A DNA stretch of 64,000 nucleotides from the NCBI GenBank assembly GCA_028571685.1, contig CM053162.1:8250001-8314000 (forward strand). The letters are read 5' to 3'. The translations under genes were made by a program, and so were the position numbers. This DNA comes from Heterohyrax brucei (taxonomy: Eukaryota; Chordata; Mammalia; Hyracoidea; Procaviidae). The notes under the pieces were generated by a model. It ran no database searches. It saw only the letters and a program-made list of their open reading frames with translations, and was not told the DNA's origin. This document shows positions 44,146-56,112 of the stretch, one piece after another (position 1 is the stretch's first letter; the number at the start of each line of letters is the position of its first letter).

Positions 44146-45483
44146 CAGAGTCTCCTCTGACCTTCAGGTTGGTCTTTTCTTTCTTTCCAGTCTTTTTAAT
44201 GACTTCTAGGGTTTTTCACGGATAATGTCATTCCACAGCTTGTCTTCTCTTGGGTCATTAGTGTTCATGCATCAAATCTGTTCTTAAGATGGTTTCTAAA
44301 CTCAGGTGGGATATAAAGTCATACTTCAGCTCTTGTGGGCTTGCTCTAATTTTCTTCAGTTTCAGTTTGAACTTGCAGTCAAACACTTGATGGTCTGTGC
44401 CTCAGTCAGCTTCTGGCTTGTTCTGATTGCTGATATTGAGATTTTTCATTGTCTCTTTCCACAAATGTAGTCAACTTGATTCCTGTGTATTCCACCAGGT
44501 GACATCCACGTGTATAGTTACCATTTATGCTGGTGAAAAAAGGTATTTGCAATGAAGAAGTCAATGATCTTGCCATAGTATATCATGTGATCTCTAGCAT
44601 CATTCTCATTACCAAAGCCTTATTCTCCAACTACCAATCCTTCTTTTTTGCTTCCAACTTTTGAATTCCAATAACCAGTAACTGTTGATGCATCCTGATT
44701 GACTGTTTAATCAATTTGGGGCTGCAAAAGCTGATAAAGATCTTCAGTTTCTTTATTTTTGGCCTTAGTGGTTGGTGCATAAATTTAAATATAGTCATTT
44801 TAACTGGCCTTCCTTGTAGGCATGTGGACATTATCCTATCACTGACAGCAATGTACTTCAAAATAGGTCTTTAAATGTTCTTTTTACAAGGAATGCAATA
44901 CCACTACTCTTCAACTTTTCATTCTCAACATAGTAGTCCATAAGACTGTCTGATTCAAAATGGCCAGTGCCAGTCCATTTCAGCTCACGAATGCCTAAGA
45001 TATCAATGTTTATGTATTCCATTTCATTTTTGACAGTTTTCAATATTCCCAGATTCATACTTTGTACATTCCACATTCTAAGTATCAGTAGATGTTTGCA
45101 GCTGTTTCTTCTCATTTTGAGTTGTGCCACATCAACAAATGAGGCTTCCAGAAGTGTTACTCCATCCATGTCATTAAGGTCAACTCTGCTTTGAGAAGAC
45201 AGCTCCTCCCCAGTCATCTTTTATGTGCCTTCCAACCTGGGGGGGTAGGGGGTTTTATTTTCTTGTGCTATATCTGACTATATTTGACTGCTATTCATAA
45301 GGTTTTATCTAGTTAATTCTTTCCAGAAGTGGACTGATGGGTCCTTCTTCCTAGTCTGTCTTAGGCTGGAATCTCAACTGAAACCTGTCCACCATGGGTG
45401 AACCTGCTGGTATCTGAATACCAGTGGCATAGTTTTCAGCATTATGACAACATGCAAGCCCCCACAGTACAACAAACTGACAG
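44146..45483 (-). mobile_element. Full-length RTE copy E, piece 3 (endonuclease and 5' end)
   Basis: Reversed RTE 5' part: cttgcagtcaaacacttg, ttcctgtgtattccaccagg, aactgaaacctgtccacc and the 5' terminus near 45,483 (cccccacagtacaacaaac). With pieces 1 and 2 it sums to about 3.3 kb, essentially a complete RTE. Confidence 0.88.
44631..45217 (-). pseudogene. RTE endonuclease, broken
   Basis: 45,217-44,858 reads ILRMWNVQSMNLGILKTVKN, NIDILGIRELKWTGTGHFES and GIAFLVKRT. These are the start of the apurinic-type endonuclease with the catalytic glutamate in E-L-K-W and the G-I-x-E context. 44,861-44,631 continues it in another frame with several substitutions. The active enzyme would nick the target DNA. 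The frame ends early, so no full domain remains. Confidence 0.82.
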
Positions 45484-46860
45484 GACAGTAGGGGAAGAGA
45501 TAAGATAAGCATAAAAAAAGCAGCTGGATTTCTGTACACCAACAAAGATAAGCTTTAAGAAGAAACAATACCATTTAAAATAGCACCTAAACAGATCAAC
45601 TCCATGGCACTTGACTTGACCAAACAGATAAAGTACCAAGAGTGTGAAAAGGCTATACAATCAAAGCTATAAAACATCAATGTAAGAAAGCAAAAGAAAC
45701 CTACATCAGTGAAAAGTCAAACCGTGCTTGTGATAGAAAGACAAAACATTGTGAAAATAATTGAACTCAAAGCAATCTACAGATAAAATGCAGTCCTGAT
45801 CTAAATATCAACAGTATTGTTTAATGAGACAGAAAAACTAACTACTACCATTATTTGGGGCTCCAGATGAGCAATGTATTATTGAAGATAAAGAACAAGG
45901 TAAGAAGTCTCACACCATCTGATCTCAGAACCTACTATACCAATCTAGACATGCAGACCAATGGAACAGAATCGGGAACCCAGATGAAAATCCATCCACC
46001 TATAGTAAGCTGATCTTTGACAAAGAATGTAAGCCCATTAAATGGAGAAAAGACAGTGTTTGTAACAAATGGTTCTAGCAAAACTGAATGTCCACCTGTT
46101 AAAAGAAAAAGAAAAGAAACATGACCCATACCTCACACCACAAAACCTCAGTCAAAATGGATAAAAGATCTAAATATAAAACCTAAAATGATAAAGATGA
46201 TGGAAGTAAAAAAATCTGGACAATACTAGTAGCCCTAATTTATGGCATAAAGAGAATATAAACTATAACTAACAATGTACAAATACCAGAAGATAAACTA
46301 GTTAACTGAAAGCTCTTAAAAGTTAAACACTTATGCTCATAAAAAGACTTCACCAAAATAGTAAAAAGAGAACACACAGATTGGGACAATTTCTATGGCT
46401 ATCACTTATCAACTAGGGTCTAATCTCTGAAGTCTATAAAATACTTCAGCACCGCAACACAGAAAGGTAAATATTCCAATTAAAAAACAAGTAAAAGATA
46501 CAAAACCAACTTCACCAAAGGAGACATTCAAGCACCTAAAAGACATATGAGGAAATGCTCACCATCATTAGTCATTACAGAAATGCAAGTCAGAACTACA
46601 GTGAGTTACCTTCTCACCCAACACTACTGGCAGGAATCAAAAACTAGAAAATAGTGAATCTTGGAGAGGTTGTGGGGAGAATGGAACTATCACGCTCTGG
46701 TTGGAATGCAAAACATTGCAACTATTTTAGAAAATGATTTGTTGACACCTTAAGAAGCTAGAAACAGAAATATTGTACAATCCACTAATCCCACCCTCAG
46801 GAATATACCCTAGAGAAATAAAAGCTGTCACACTAATAAATGTTTATTGCAGCATTTTCT
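45484..46860 (+). mobile_element. L1 copy G, piece 2: ORF2 C-terminal half
   Basis: ggatttctgtacaccaacaa, ctcacaccacaaaacctcag, gacatatgaggaaatgctc and gaatataccctagagaaat are conserved ORF2 blocks. The first 95 bases repeat element text already present at 36,611-36,710 on the other side of the RTE. It stops at tgcagcattttct (46,848-46,860) where a reverse L1 is inserted; piece 3 starts at 53,074. No frame is open. Confidence 0.85.
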
Positions 46861-47799
46861 AAAATATTTTATTGTGCTGCAAGCAAAAGTTGACGGTTCA
46901 AGTCAATTTGCCATACAAAACCCCATACACATATTACTATGCAACTATAGTTCTCTCCCCACTCTGTGAACAGCACGCTCCTCCTTTCTACTCTGTACTT
47001 CCCATATTCATTTAATCAACTTTTGTCCCCACACTCTCCACCCTCCCACCTCACTTCTGCACAGGAGCTGCTCCCACAGCTTCACATACATATTTAGGCC
47101 AAGAAGCACACGCTTCACCAGCATCACTCTGTCTTGTTTGGAGAATTGACTTCAGTACTAGTTTCAACTCTGTGCTACAGAGAGTCCAGGGTCCTTGTAC
47201 TCGAAGAAACCTTCAGGAGTTTGGAACATCAAGTCTGGACTTTTAATAGAGAGCTGTATCTGCACCCCCATTTTGTTCCCACTATGTCGGGAATTTACAT
47301 TGTGTTTCCCTGTCATGGTAGTCGTTGATGGTGGCTGGCACTATTTAGTTCTTCTGCCCTCATACTGATGTAGTCTCCTGGGCTTATCTTAGCCTCTTTT
47401 CTTTGATGTCCTTTGTTCTCCTCTGCTCCAGGTTAACTGAGACCAATTGGTGATACTTAGATGGCAGCATGCTAGCTTTTAAGTCCCCATCCACTACTCA
47501 CCAAAATGAGATGCAGAATATTTTCTTAAAAAAAAAAAAAAAAAAAAACTTACATATGTCACTTGACCTAGATGTTCCCAGAAACCACGGTCCCCATACT
47601 CCTGCCCCTGCTACTCTGATGTTCAAAATGTTGAAGGAAACCTCCTAGTTTTTGGTGTAGTGTAGCAGTGTTAATTTGCCTTGTAATGCATGCTGTCACT
47701 TCCTTCACTTAACCTAATTTCTATATACCTCTCTCCCTCCCTTGTAACCATCAAAGGTTATTTTATTCTGTGCTTAAATCTTTTCTTATAGTAGTGGTC

Positions 47800-50700
47800 T
47801 CATACAATGTTTTTCCTTTTGCAACTGACTAATTTCAGCACAATGTCTTCCAGATGACTCCATGTTATGTTTCCCAAGTTCATCATTGTTCTTTATCATT
47901 GCATGGTATTCAATTGTGAATATACCATAGTGTGCTTATTCATTCTCCAGTTGTTGGACACCTACCTATACTGATTCCATCTTTTTGCTGTTATGCTGCA
48001 ATAAACATTGGTGTACATGTATCTATTTGTGTGACAGATGTTATTTCCCTAGGGTATATTCCAAGAAGTAGAACTGCTGGATTATATGGTATTTCTACTT
48101 CCAGCTTTTTAAGAAAACACCAAACAAATCTATTTCCAAAGTGTTTGTAAGATTTTCTGTTGCCACCAGCTTTGTAGAAGAGTTCAGTCTCTCCACAATC
48201 TCTCAAACATTTATTGTTTTGTGGTTTTCTTTGGATTAATGCCAGTCTTGTTGGGGTGAGATGGTATCTCACTGTAGTTTTGATTTAGATTTATCTGATA
48301 ACTAATGATCATGAGCATTTCCTCATGTATCTGCTAACATCTTGGATGTCTTCTTTGGGGAAATGCCTATTTATACCCTTTACCAATATTTTAATTGGGT
48401 TTTCTTTTTATTGAGGTTTTGCAGTAATTCACAGATTAGATGCCTATCAGATTTATGGTAGCCAAAACTTTATTCCCAATCTGTAGGTAGTCTTTTTCTC
48501 TTTTAGTGAAGTCTTCGGATGAACATCCTGGCTATCTATTTTCTCTTCCAGTGTTTATGTATCGTTACTAATATCTTGTAGTCTGTTTTTGCTGTCTATT
48601 AGGGCTGCCAATGTTTTCCCCATTTTTTCTTCCATAGTCTTTATTGTTTTAGATTTTACATTTAGCTCTTTGATCCATTTTGAGGTAGTTTTGAGGGATG
48701 GCATAAGATATCAGTCTTGATTCTCTTTTTTTTTTTTTTTTTCAGATACCCAGTTTCGCCAACACCATTTGTTAAAGAAGAAACTTTTTTTGTATTTCTT
48801 TTTTTCCCAGTTAACAGACTTCAGCCCTTTGTCAAATATCAGCTGATCATAAGGGGGTGATGTTGTATCTAGATTCTCTATTCTGTTACATTGGTCTATG
48901 TATTTGTTTTTGTCTCAGTACCTGGCTGTTTTGACTACCATGGTAGTGTTATAGATTCTAAATTCAGCTAATGTAAGACTTCCCACTTTCTTCTTCTTCT
49001 TCAGTACTGCTTTACTTACCCAGGGCTTCTTCCCTTTCCGTATGAAGTTGGTGATTTGTTTCTCCATCTCATTACTGAATGCTATTGTAATTTGTATTGG
49101 GATTGCATTGTATCTATAGATCGCTTTGAGTAGAATAGATATTTTCGTGATGTTACGTATCCCCATCCGTGAGCAAGGTAGGTGTGTCCACTTAAGTAGG
49201 TCTCTGTCAGTATTTTGCAGTAGAGTCTTCTAATTTTCTTTGTATAGGTCTTTCACATCTCCAGTTAGATTTATTCCTAAATATTTTATCTTCTTGAGGG
49301 TGATTCTAAGTAATATTGATTTGGTGATGTCTTCCTTAATGACCTCTTTGCTGGTGTAAAGGAATCCAACTGACTTATGTATGTTTATTTTGTTTCCTGA
49401 TACTTTGCTGAACTTTTCTGTTAGTTCCAGTACTTTTTTGTGGAATCTTTAGGGTTTTCTATGTATAAGATTATATCATCTGCAAATAGAGACACTTTTA
49501 ATTCTTCCTTACCAATTTGGGTGCCCTTTATTTCTTTATCTTATCTAGTTACTCTGGCTAGAACCTTCAGCATGATGTTGAATAAAAGTGGTGACATTTT
49601 TCATCCTTGTTGTTCCCATTATCCCATTATCTTGCTATTTAGCGTGATGTTGGCTGCTGGCTTTGCAGAGATGCCCCTTGTTATATTTGAGGAATTTCCA
49701 TTGTATTCTATTCAGCTGAGGTTTTTTTGTTTTTTTTTTTAACAAGAATGGGTGTTGGAGACTGTCAAATGCCTTTTCTGTGTCCATTCACAAAAATCAA
49801 GTGATTCTTTTTTATTTACGTGGTTGACTACATTTTTGTTTCACTTATGTAGTTTACTGCATTATATTTCTAATGTTGAACCATGCATGCATCCCTTGTA
49901 TGAATTATTCTTTTTCATATGTTTTTGAATTCTATTGACTAGAATTTTCTTGAGGATTTTTGCATCTAAGTTCATGAGAGATATTGGTCTGTTATTTTCC
50001 TTTTCTGTGCTATCTTTATCTAGCTTGGGTATCGAGATTATGCTGACTTCATTGAGTGAATTTTGGATTGTTCCTTTTCCTTTTCTATGCTATGAAACAC
50101 CTTTAGTAATAGTTGTGTTAACTCTTCTCTGAACATTCAGTAGAATTCTCCTGTAAAGCCATCTGGGCCAGGATTTTTTTTTAGTTGGGAGTTTTTTAAT
50201 TACATTTTCAATCTCTCTTTTTGTAATGGGTTTATTACCTTGTTCTCCTTCTGTTTGTGTAAGTTTTAGTAGGTAATGTATTTCTAAAATTTCTCTGTTT
50301 CCTCTAGGTTTTCAAGTGTATTACAATATAATTTTTCATGTAATTGTTCTTTCTGTCATGATTCTTTTAATTTCACTTGTGTTGTGATAGCACTCATCTC
50401 CTTCCTTACTTGATTTATTCCTCACCTGTTCTCTTTTGTTATTTTGATCAAGTTTATCTATTTTGTTTATCTTTTCAAAAAACAAGTTTTTGGGCTTGTT
50501 AACCCTTTCAACTCTTTTTCTATTCTCAAATACATTTAGTTCTACTATCATTTTTATTATCTGTGTTCTTCTGGTGCTTGAAGGTTTGTTTTCTTGCTCT
50601 TTGTTTACTTGTTCAAGTTGTAGGATTAATTCTTTGGTTTGGGCATTTTCTTCTTTTTGTATGTGTGCATTTATTGAGATAGTTAACCTCTGAGCACTAC

Positions 50701-51720
50701 TTTTGCTGTGTCACATAGTTCCTGGTAGGATATGTTTTCATTCTCCTTTGATTCTAAGAATTTCTTTATTTTGTCCCAGAATTCCAAATTCTAACTCAGA
50801 AGTTTTTGAGCAAGGTGTTGCTCAGTTTTCATGTGTTTGATTTTTCTGCTTTTGCTTTCAACATTTTTGCTTTTTCTGCTATTGATTTTTACTTTCATGG
50901 CTTTATGATCTGAGAAAATGCTTTGCAATGTTTCAGTGCTTTGAATTTTGCTAAGGCATGCTTTATGGCCCAATGTGTGGTCTATTCTGGAGAATGTTTC
51001 ATGTATGTGGAAAAGAAGGTATAGTCTGTTGGTAGTGGGTTGTTCTGAAAGTGTCTATGAGGTTCATTTCGTTGATTGTGGCATTTAGATCTTCTGTGTC
51101 TTTACCTGACTCAATGGCAGTGGAGTTTTGGGGGTGTCTTTATTGAGCATGTATCTGGATGTTCTGTCCCTTACCAAAAGTCATATACTGTTCTCCTACT
51201 ATTATTGTACAGCTGTCCATCTCAATTTTCAGTGCTGTTAGAGTTTATTTGATGTATTTAGAAGCTCTGTCACTGAGTGTGTACATATTTAACATGGTAG
51301 GATCGCCATGAGTCAGATCCAACTCGATGGCACTTGGCTTGGCTTGGCTATGTCCTCCTGATGTGTTGACTCTTTAAGCAACATACAGTGACCTTCCTTT
51401 TCAACTGTAGTGGATTTTACTTTAAAGCCTACTTTATCTGAAGTTACTATTGCCATTCCTGCTCTTTTTTGAATGTTGTTAGCTTTGTATATGTTTTTCC
51501 ATCCTTTGAGTTTCAGTTTCTATCATTAAGTCTTAAGTGTGTCCTTGTAGGCAGCACACAGGTGGATCATTATTTTGTTATCCATTCTGTTATTATTTGC
51601 CTCTTTATTGGTGCATTGGTGCATTAAACCAATTTACATTCAGTGTAATTATTGATAGGTATGGATTCAGTTCTAGCATTTTAGTGTCTCTTTTTGTATG
51701 TTGTTGACAGTCTGTTTGTT
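47800..51720 (-). pseudogene. L1 ORF2 of copy H, broken
   Basis: Recognisable pieces: 50,973-50,791 (endonuclease C-terminus, MGHKACLSKIQSTETLQSIF, from an original ...D-H-I-L-G-H), 50,551-50,336 (linker and start of reverse transcriptase), the catalytic box near 49,500-49,462 reading L-F-A-D-D-I-I-L-Y, 49,166-48,915 (NITKISILLKAIYRYNAIPI, FRIYNTTMVVKTA) and 48,272-47,991 ([14 protein letters not shown], the C-terminal part). Many frameshifts lie between. Full domain order, no function. Confidence 0.85.
51299..51347 (+). mobile_element. Short AfroSINE 3' end inside L1 copy H
   Basis: gatcgccatgagtcagatcc, aactcgatggcacttggctt: the last 45 bases of the SINE/RTE. The L1 text continues on both sides (tttaacatggta / tatgtcctcctgatg). 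Confidence 0.65.
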
Positions 51721-52131
51721 TCACTTAATGTCGTGTGCTGCATCATTTTCCTTTATGTGTGTTCTTTTCATTTTTGTTGATTTTGTATTTGCTGAGACTT
51801 CTTGACTTTGCTGAGACTTCTTGACTTTGCTTCTTATTTTGATGTGTAAGGTTGTTAATTTCCTTTGTAGTTACCTTAGTATTTACCAATAATGTTCTAA
51901 ATTTAAACCAGTCTTTAATTTATTTTTATCATTTGACTTTCTCTCCAAATGAAAGATCTATAAATACATCAATTGGTACCTCTTTTGTATATGTCATCTT
52001 TTACATACTGATGTCTCCGTTTCCCTATTTCAGTGTTTTGTTTTGAGATACATACATACATATATGCTTTTCTATCTATGTTTATATCTGATGCTCTTTC
52101 CTGCTTTATATCCTTGAGTATATATCTGATG

Positions 52132-52690
52132 TTATTGACTTTCTAATAATTTTGGTTTTGTTTTTGCAAATTTTCTAAACTTCTGTTCCTTTGAGGTTGT
52201 CCTAATTTCACAGTCATATTTGAGAAACATTTTTGCAGGATATATAATTCTTGGTTGACAGCTTCCCCCCACCCAAGGCTTTATAAATGCTATCCCATGT
52301 TGACTTGTTGCCAGCATGGTTTCCTCTTGAGTAACCTAAGCTCAATCTTATTGACTATCCTTTGTATTTTATTTTTTGTTTAAGGCTAGGTGCTTTTAAA
52401 AGCATCTCCTTATCTTTAGTTTTAGTAATTTTGATTATAATACATCCTGGTGTCTTTCTTTTGTAATCTGTCTTATGTAGAGTTCAATGAGCAACTTGAA
52501 TAGATATCTTCTCATCTTTCACGATTTCTAAGAAGTTTTCTGTTAACATTTCTTCAACAATTTTCTCTTTCTTTTCTGATATCCCCCCTCCCTGATTCTG
52601 GTACTACAATCACTTGTAACTTATTCCTGCTAATAGAGTCCTATATAACACTTAGTGATTTTTCATTTTTTTAGTAATTCTTTTGCCTAA
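52132..52690 (-). pseudogene. L1 ORF1 of copy H, remnant
   Basis: The frame at 52,317-52,132 includes QPRIIYPAKMFLKYDCEIRT, corresponding to R-I-x-Y-P-A-K-L-S-F-x-Y in ORF1 C-terminal domains, followed by ...KFAKTKPKLLE. Upstream coiled-coil text is decayed. Non-functional. Confidence 0.7.
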
Positions 52691-53073
52691 TTTAAATCCA
52701 CAAGAATTTGCAAGCACTTAGCTTATGATGCTCAGTTGAAAGGTGCAGCAACTAAAACTCAGCTTCCCGGCTGAGAAAGACAATCTGCTTGCCATACCAC
52801 TGCTCTGATCAGCCACTAGCTGTCATACCATCACTCTGCTTGGCTGGTTTAAGTTGGTCTCTTTGCAGAATGCATGTATAATTCTAGATAAAGTAGTTGC
52901 TTCTGAACCTTCTCTCTCCTCCCTGTCACTCAGTCTAATCTCTCAGCTTTCCCTCTGATATTTAGGAGGCTCCTAGAATGTCCTATGTTATCCATTCAGT
53001 TGTTTTTCTGATTCTTTGTTTTTAGAGTTATCACAGAACATGTGTGGTTACTCTACCATCTTAACTGTGCCTC
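52691..53073 (-). promoter_or_regulatory. Short L1 leader, monomer type with few units
   Basis: Ends like the leader at 7,260-7,413 (cctgtcactcagtctaatctc, ccattcagttgtttttctga, actctaccatctta). Only about one unit of the tandem part is present, so it is shorter than in copy B. Confidence 0.5.
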
Positions 53074-54302
53074 TGCAGAATTATTCACAACAGCAAACTC
53101 ATGAAAACAATGTAAGAGCCAATCAACAGTTCAGTGGATAAATTATGATACATACACACAATAGAATACTACCCAACAATAAAGAACAATGATTCAAAGG
53201 AACATGTCACAACATGGATGAATTGGAAGGCATATGCTATGTGAAATAAGTCAATCACAAAAATACAAATATTATATGACAGCCAAGCCAGCCACACACA
53301 GTAAGAAGAAGAAAAAAGAACAATGACTATTTAATGGTTATATGTAAGGAGAGACTCAAGGAGGGAAATCAGTAACTAGATAATGAGCAGGCGTTAGCTT
53401 TGGTGAAGGGGAGGACAACACACAATACTGTGGAAGTCAGGACAACCTGACTAAGGCAAAGTCATACAAGCATCCTAAACACAAAAACATCTTGTGGAAC
53501 TGAGTTATTGGGCCTGAGAGCTATGAGACATCAAGGGAGACATCTAGATCAACTGGCATAACATAGTTCATGAAGAAAATGTTCTACATCCAAATTTGGT
53601 AAGTAGGGTCTTGGGTCTTAAAAGCCTGACAGTGGCCATCTAAGGTATCTTTTGGTTCCATCCTGTTCAGAACAAAGGAGAATGAAAATAAGGAAAGACA
53701 GGAGGAAAATATTAGTCCAGAGGACTTAAACACTACGTGAAGCACAGCCTCCATTAGCCTGAGCCTAGAACAAGGTGATGCCCAGTTCCCACCACTGATC
53801 GCTCCGACACAGATCAAAATACAAGGTCTCAGACAGAAATGGAGCATAATGTAGAACAAAATTCTAATTCACAAAAAATTACCAGATTTACTGGTCTGAC
53901 ATAGACTAAATAAATCCCCAAACTATGACCATCAGACACCCAGGTAACTTAGAACCGAAGTCACTCTCAGAGTCCATCTTTCAGCCAAAGAGTAGACAGG
54001 CTTACAAAACATAACAACATATGTTCCACCAAGAATTTGAGCTCCAATGTGTACTTACCATAATTTGTTTATCCATTGAACTGTTGATGGGCTCAACTTG
54101 CCCAAAAGCAAAGACAAGGAGGCAGGCAAGTACTGGAAAACCAATAAATGCACACAGAGAACCTGTAATGAAAAGGGAGAGTGTAGACATATCACTGAAA
54201 TTGCAACCAATGTCACAAAATAATTTGTGTACAAATTTTTGAATAAGAAACTAATGCATGTTGTATACTTTCACCTAAAGCATAATGTAAAGAAAAAAAA
54301 AA
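53074..54302 (+). mobile_element. L1 copy G, piece 3: ORF2 end, 3' UTR and A-tail
   Basis: attattcacaacagcaaac continues ORF2 in register from 46,860. caacatggatgaattggaag and gaatactacccaacaataaag are ORF2 C-terminal text. The 3' UTR follows to ttgtatactttcacctaaag and an A-rich tail at 54,290-54,302. After it the host L1M resumes. Confidence 0.87.
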
Positions 54303-54850
54303 GCTCATTGATTCCTGACCTAAACACTTCAATTTAAATGCAGAGATTTTAAATTAGACTTTTTTAAAAAAGATAAAAAAAACTGAAAGAGATATATGAA
54401 AAACGCAATTTAAACATAACTATGTAAATAAACTAAAAGAATAAAAAGAGATATGCAGTGTAAGCACTAACTGAAGGAAGCTGGAATGGCTATGATAATA
54501 TCAAAATAGACTTCAGAACAAGTGTTATCAGAGATAAAGAGGAATGTGCCCTAAGAATAAAGTCTTTCATCAAAAGAAAACTAGCAATACTAAGTGTGCA
54601 TGTACCTAATCATAGAGTTTCAAAATATAATTATGCAAAAACTGAAAGAACAGAAATGAGAAACAGACAAATACTCAAACATAATAGGAAGCTTCAATAC
54701 TCTTCAATGAGTAACTGATGGAAGACAGAGACATAAAATTAGTAAGCAAAAAGAAGACCTGAACAACACTATCAACCAACTTGGTATAATTGATATAAAT
54801 AAACCTTCCACCCTACAGCTGCAGAATACAGACTCTTTTCCACTGTTGAC
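54303..54850 (+). mobile_element. Ancient L1M host element, piece 4 (ORF2 endonuclease)
   Basis: gacctaaacacttcaattta overlaps in element position with the end of piece 2, then gaagctggaatggctatgat, atagacttcagaacaagtg, aacaacactatcaaccaact, i.e. the L1M endonuclease region, decayed and without an open frame. Its register continues pieces 1 and 2, which shows all pieces come from one element. Confidence 0.72.
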
Positions 54851-55027
54851 AGGAGATTTATCAATATTGTTTCCCAATGACATAGTTCAAAAGGGTCTCT
54901 GAGGTTTATAGAACTCAGGCTGTGATTTCCTTTCCTTTATCCTGGAATGCTATATCATTTCTGTTGTAAAATATGGAGAGAAACTGGAAGCCTGTTGCTA
55001 GTCTGTTGTGTCCAACTATCATGTGTG

Positions 55028-55596
55028 TATATGAGGAGTGCCAAACAAGTTTGTGAATTCATCCTAGAAGAATGTGACATACATCATTGCTGAATATCAC
55101 TACAGTCACCTTTAAAGCACTACCCTCAGAAAGCTATGCACCACTGCCAGCACCTAATCCACCCTTCAAAGCAGTTTTGGAACTCTTTTTCTCGAATGGC
55201 CATCAGAGCTATCATCATATTACTCTTGATGTCCTGAACACTATCAAAATGCCTTCCTTCCAGTATTTCCTTTATTTGGGGTACATAAAACAGTCACTGG
55301 GGGCCAGGTCAGGTGAGTAGAGAGGTTGCTCCAATACAGTTATAAGTTCCCTGGCTAAAAACTCCCTCAAAGACAGCTACACAATTAAGTTTGTGAACTT
55401 TCCACCGTATCACCATGCCACTGTAACCATTCCAGAAAGAGTTCCAAAATTATTATGAAGGGCGAACTAGGCACTGGTGTTGGTGCATAGTTTCCCAAGG
55501 GGACTACTTTGAAAGTGACCATAGTGATATTTAGCAATGACATATGTAGCACTTAGAACAATTAAATTCATGGACTTAATTGTTGGACCTCATATG
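55028..55596. mobile_element. Mariner (Tc1/mariner) remnant with long inverted arms
   Basis: Ends tatatgagg (55,028) and cctcatatg (55,588) are inverted. The left arm (to about 55,200) carries cattgctgaatatcactaca and ttttggaactctttttctcg. The right arm (55,425-55,596), when reversed, carries cattgctaaatatcactatg and ttttggaactctttctgg. The centre has ggggccaggtcaggtgagta, a mariner transposase-region text read in reverse. Arms match over about 160 bases, much longer than normal mariner TIRs of about 30. No transposase frame survives; the 77-codon frame at 55,087 is on the wrong strand. Confidence 0.75.
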
Positions 55597-56081
55597 TGAC
55601 TTTTTTCAATTGGGATAATCCCCCTTGAACTTTATGAGGGTTTACAGGGCAACCATGTAAACTCAATACCATAAATCAGCAGTGGGAGAAACAGAAGCCA
55701 TGTACAAACAGACACCAAATAGCCCATTCAGGTGGTTTTAGTTCTGCTTATCTCCTTTGTCTTACTCAGTTTCCAAAATCAGCTAAGTGATTTTGTAACC
55801 CTCCCCTTCAAGGGAACCTGGTAAGACAGTCATTTGAACACCAGTATAAAATAAATATCCATAAAAGTTGGTATCCCTGATTTTCCCTCCCCTTAGTCAT
55901 TGTACCCTCACTGCGACATAAGGCCTTCATTGCCTCCTGGGGACCAAGAGACCTTTGTTCCACTCTTAGTGTGGGTTTTCTTTAAATGTTACCAAAGGAG
56001 TACACAAGGTGCAAATAAAAAAATGTAGGTACTGAAGGAGTAACTTATTAGCAAATGTTTGTCTGGATTTTTAATTCCTTT
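55597..56081. other. Unassigned
   Basis: No gene or repeat recognised. Confidence 0.45.
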
Positions 56082-56112
56082 CTGACTCAACGGCACTTGG
56101 TGGCTGGCTTAG
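56082..56112 (+). mobile_element. Short AfroSINE 3' end
   Basis: ctgactcaacggcacttggt, directly next to a reverse AfroSINE, giving two 3' ends facing each other. Confidence 0.55.

Larger units (their letters stand above)
46861..53073 (-). mobile_element. L1 LINE copy H, full length (6.2 kb), inserted in copy G
   Basis: 3' UTR (46,861-47,800), ORF2 (about 47,800-51,720), ORF1 (about 52,140-52,690), short leader (to 53,073). It is flanked by tgcagcattttct (46,848) and tgcagaattattc (53,074), a diverged 13-base target duplication. Copy G reads through in register on both sides. A poly(A) run of about 21 bases lies within the 3' UTR near 47,529. Confidence 0.88.
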
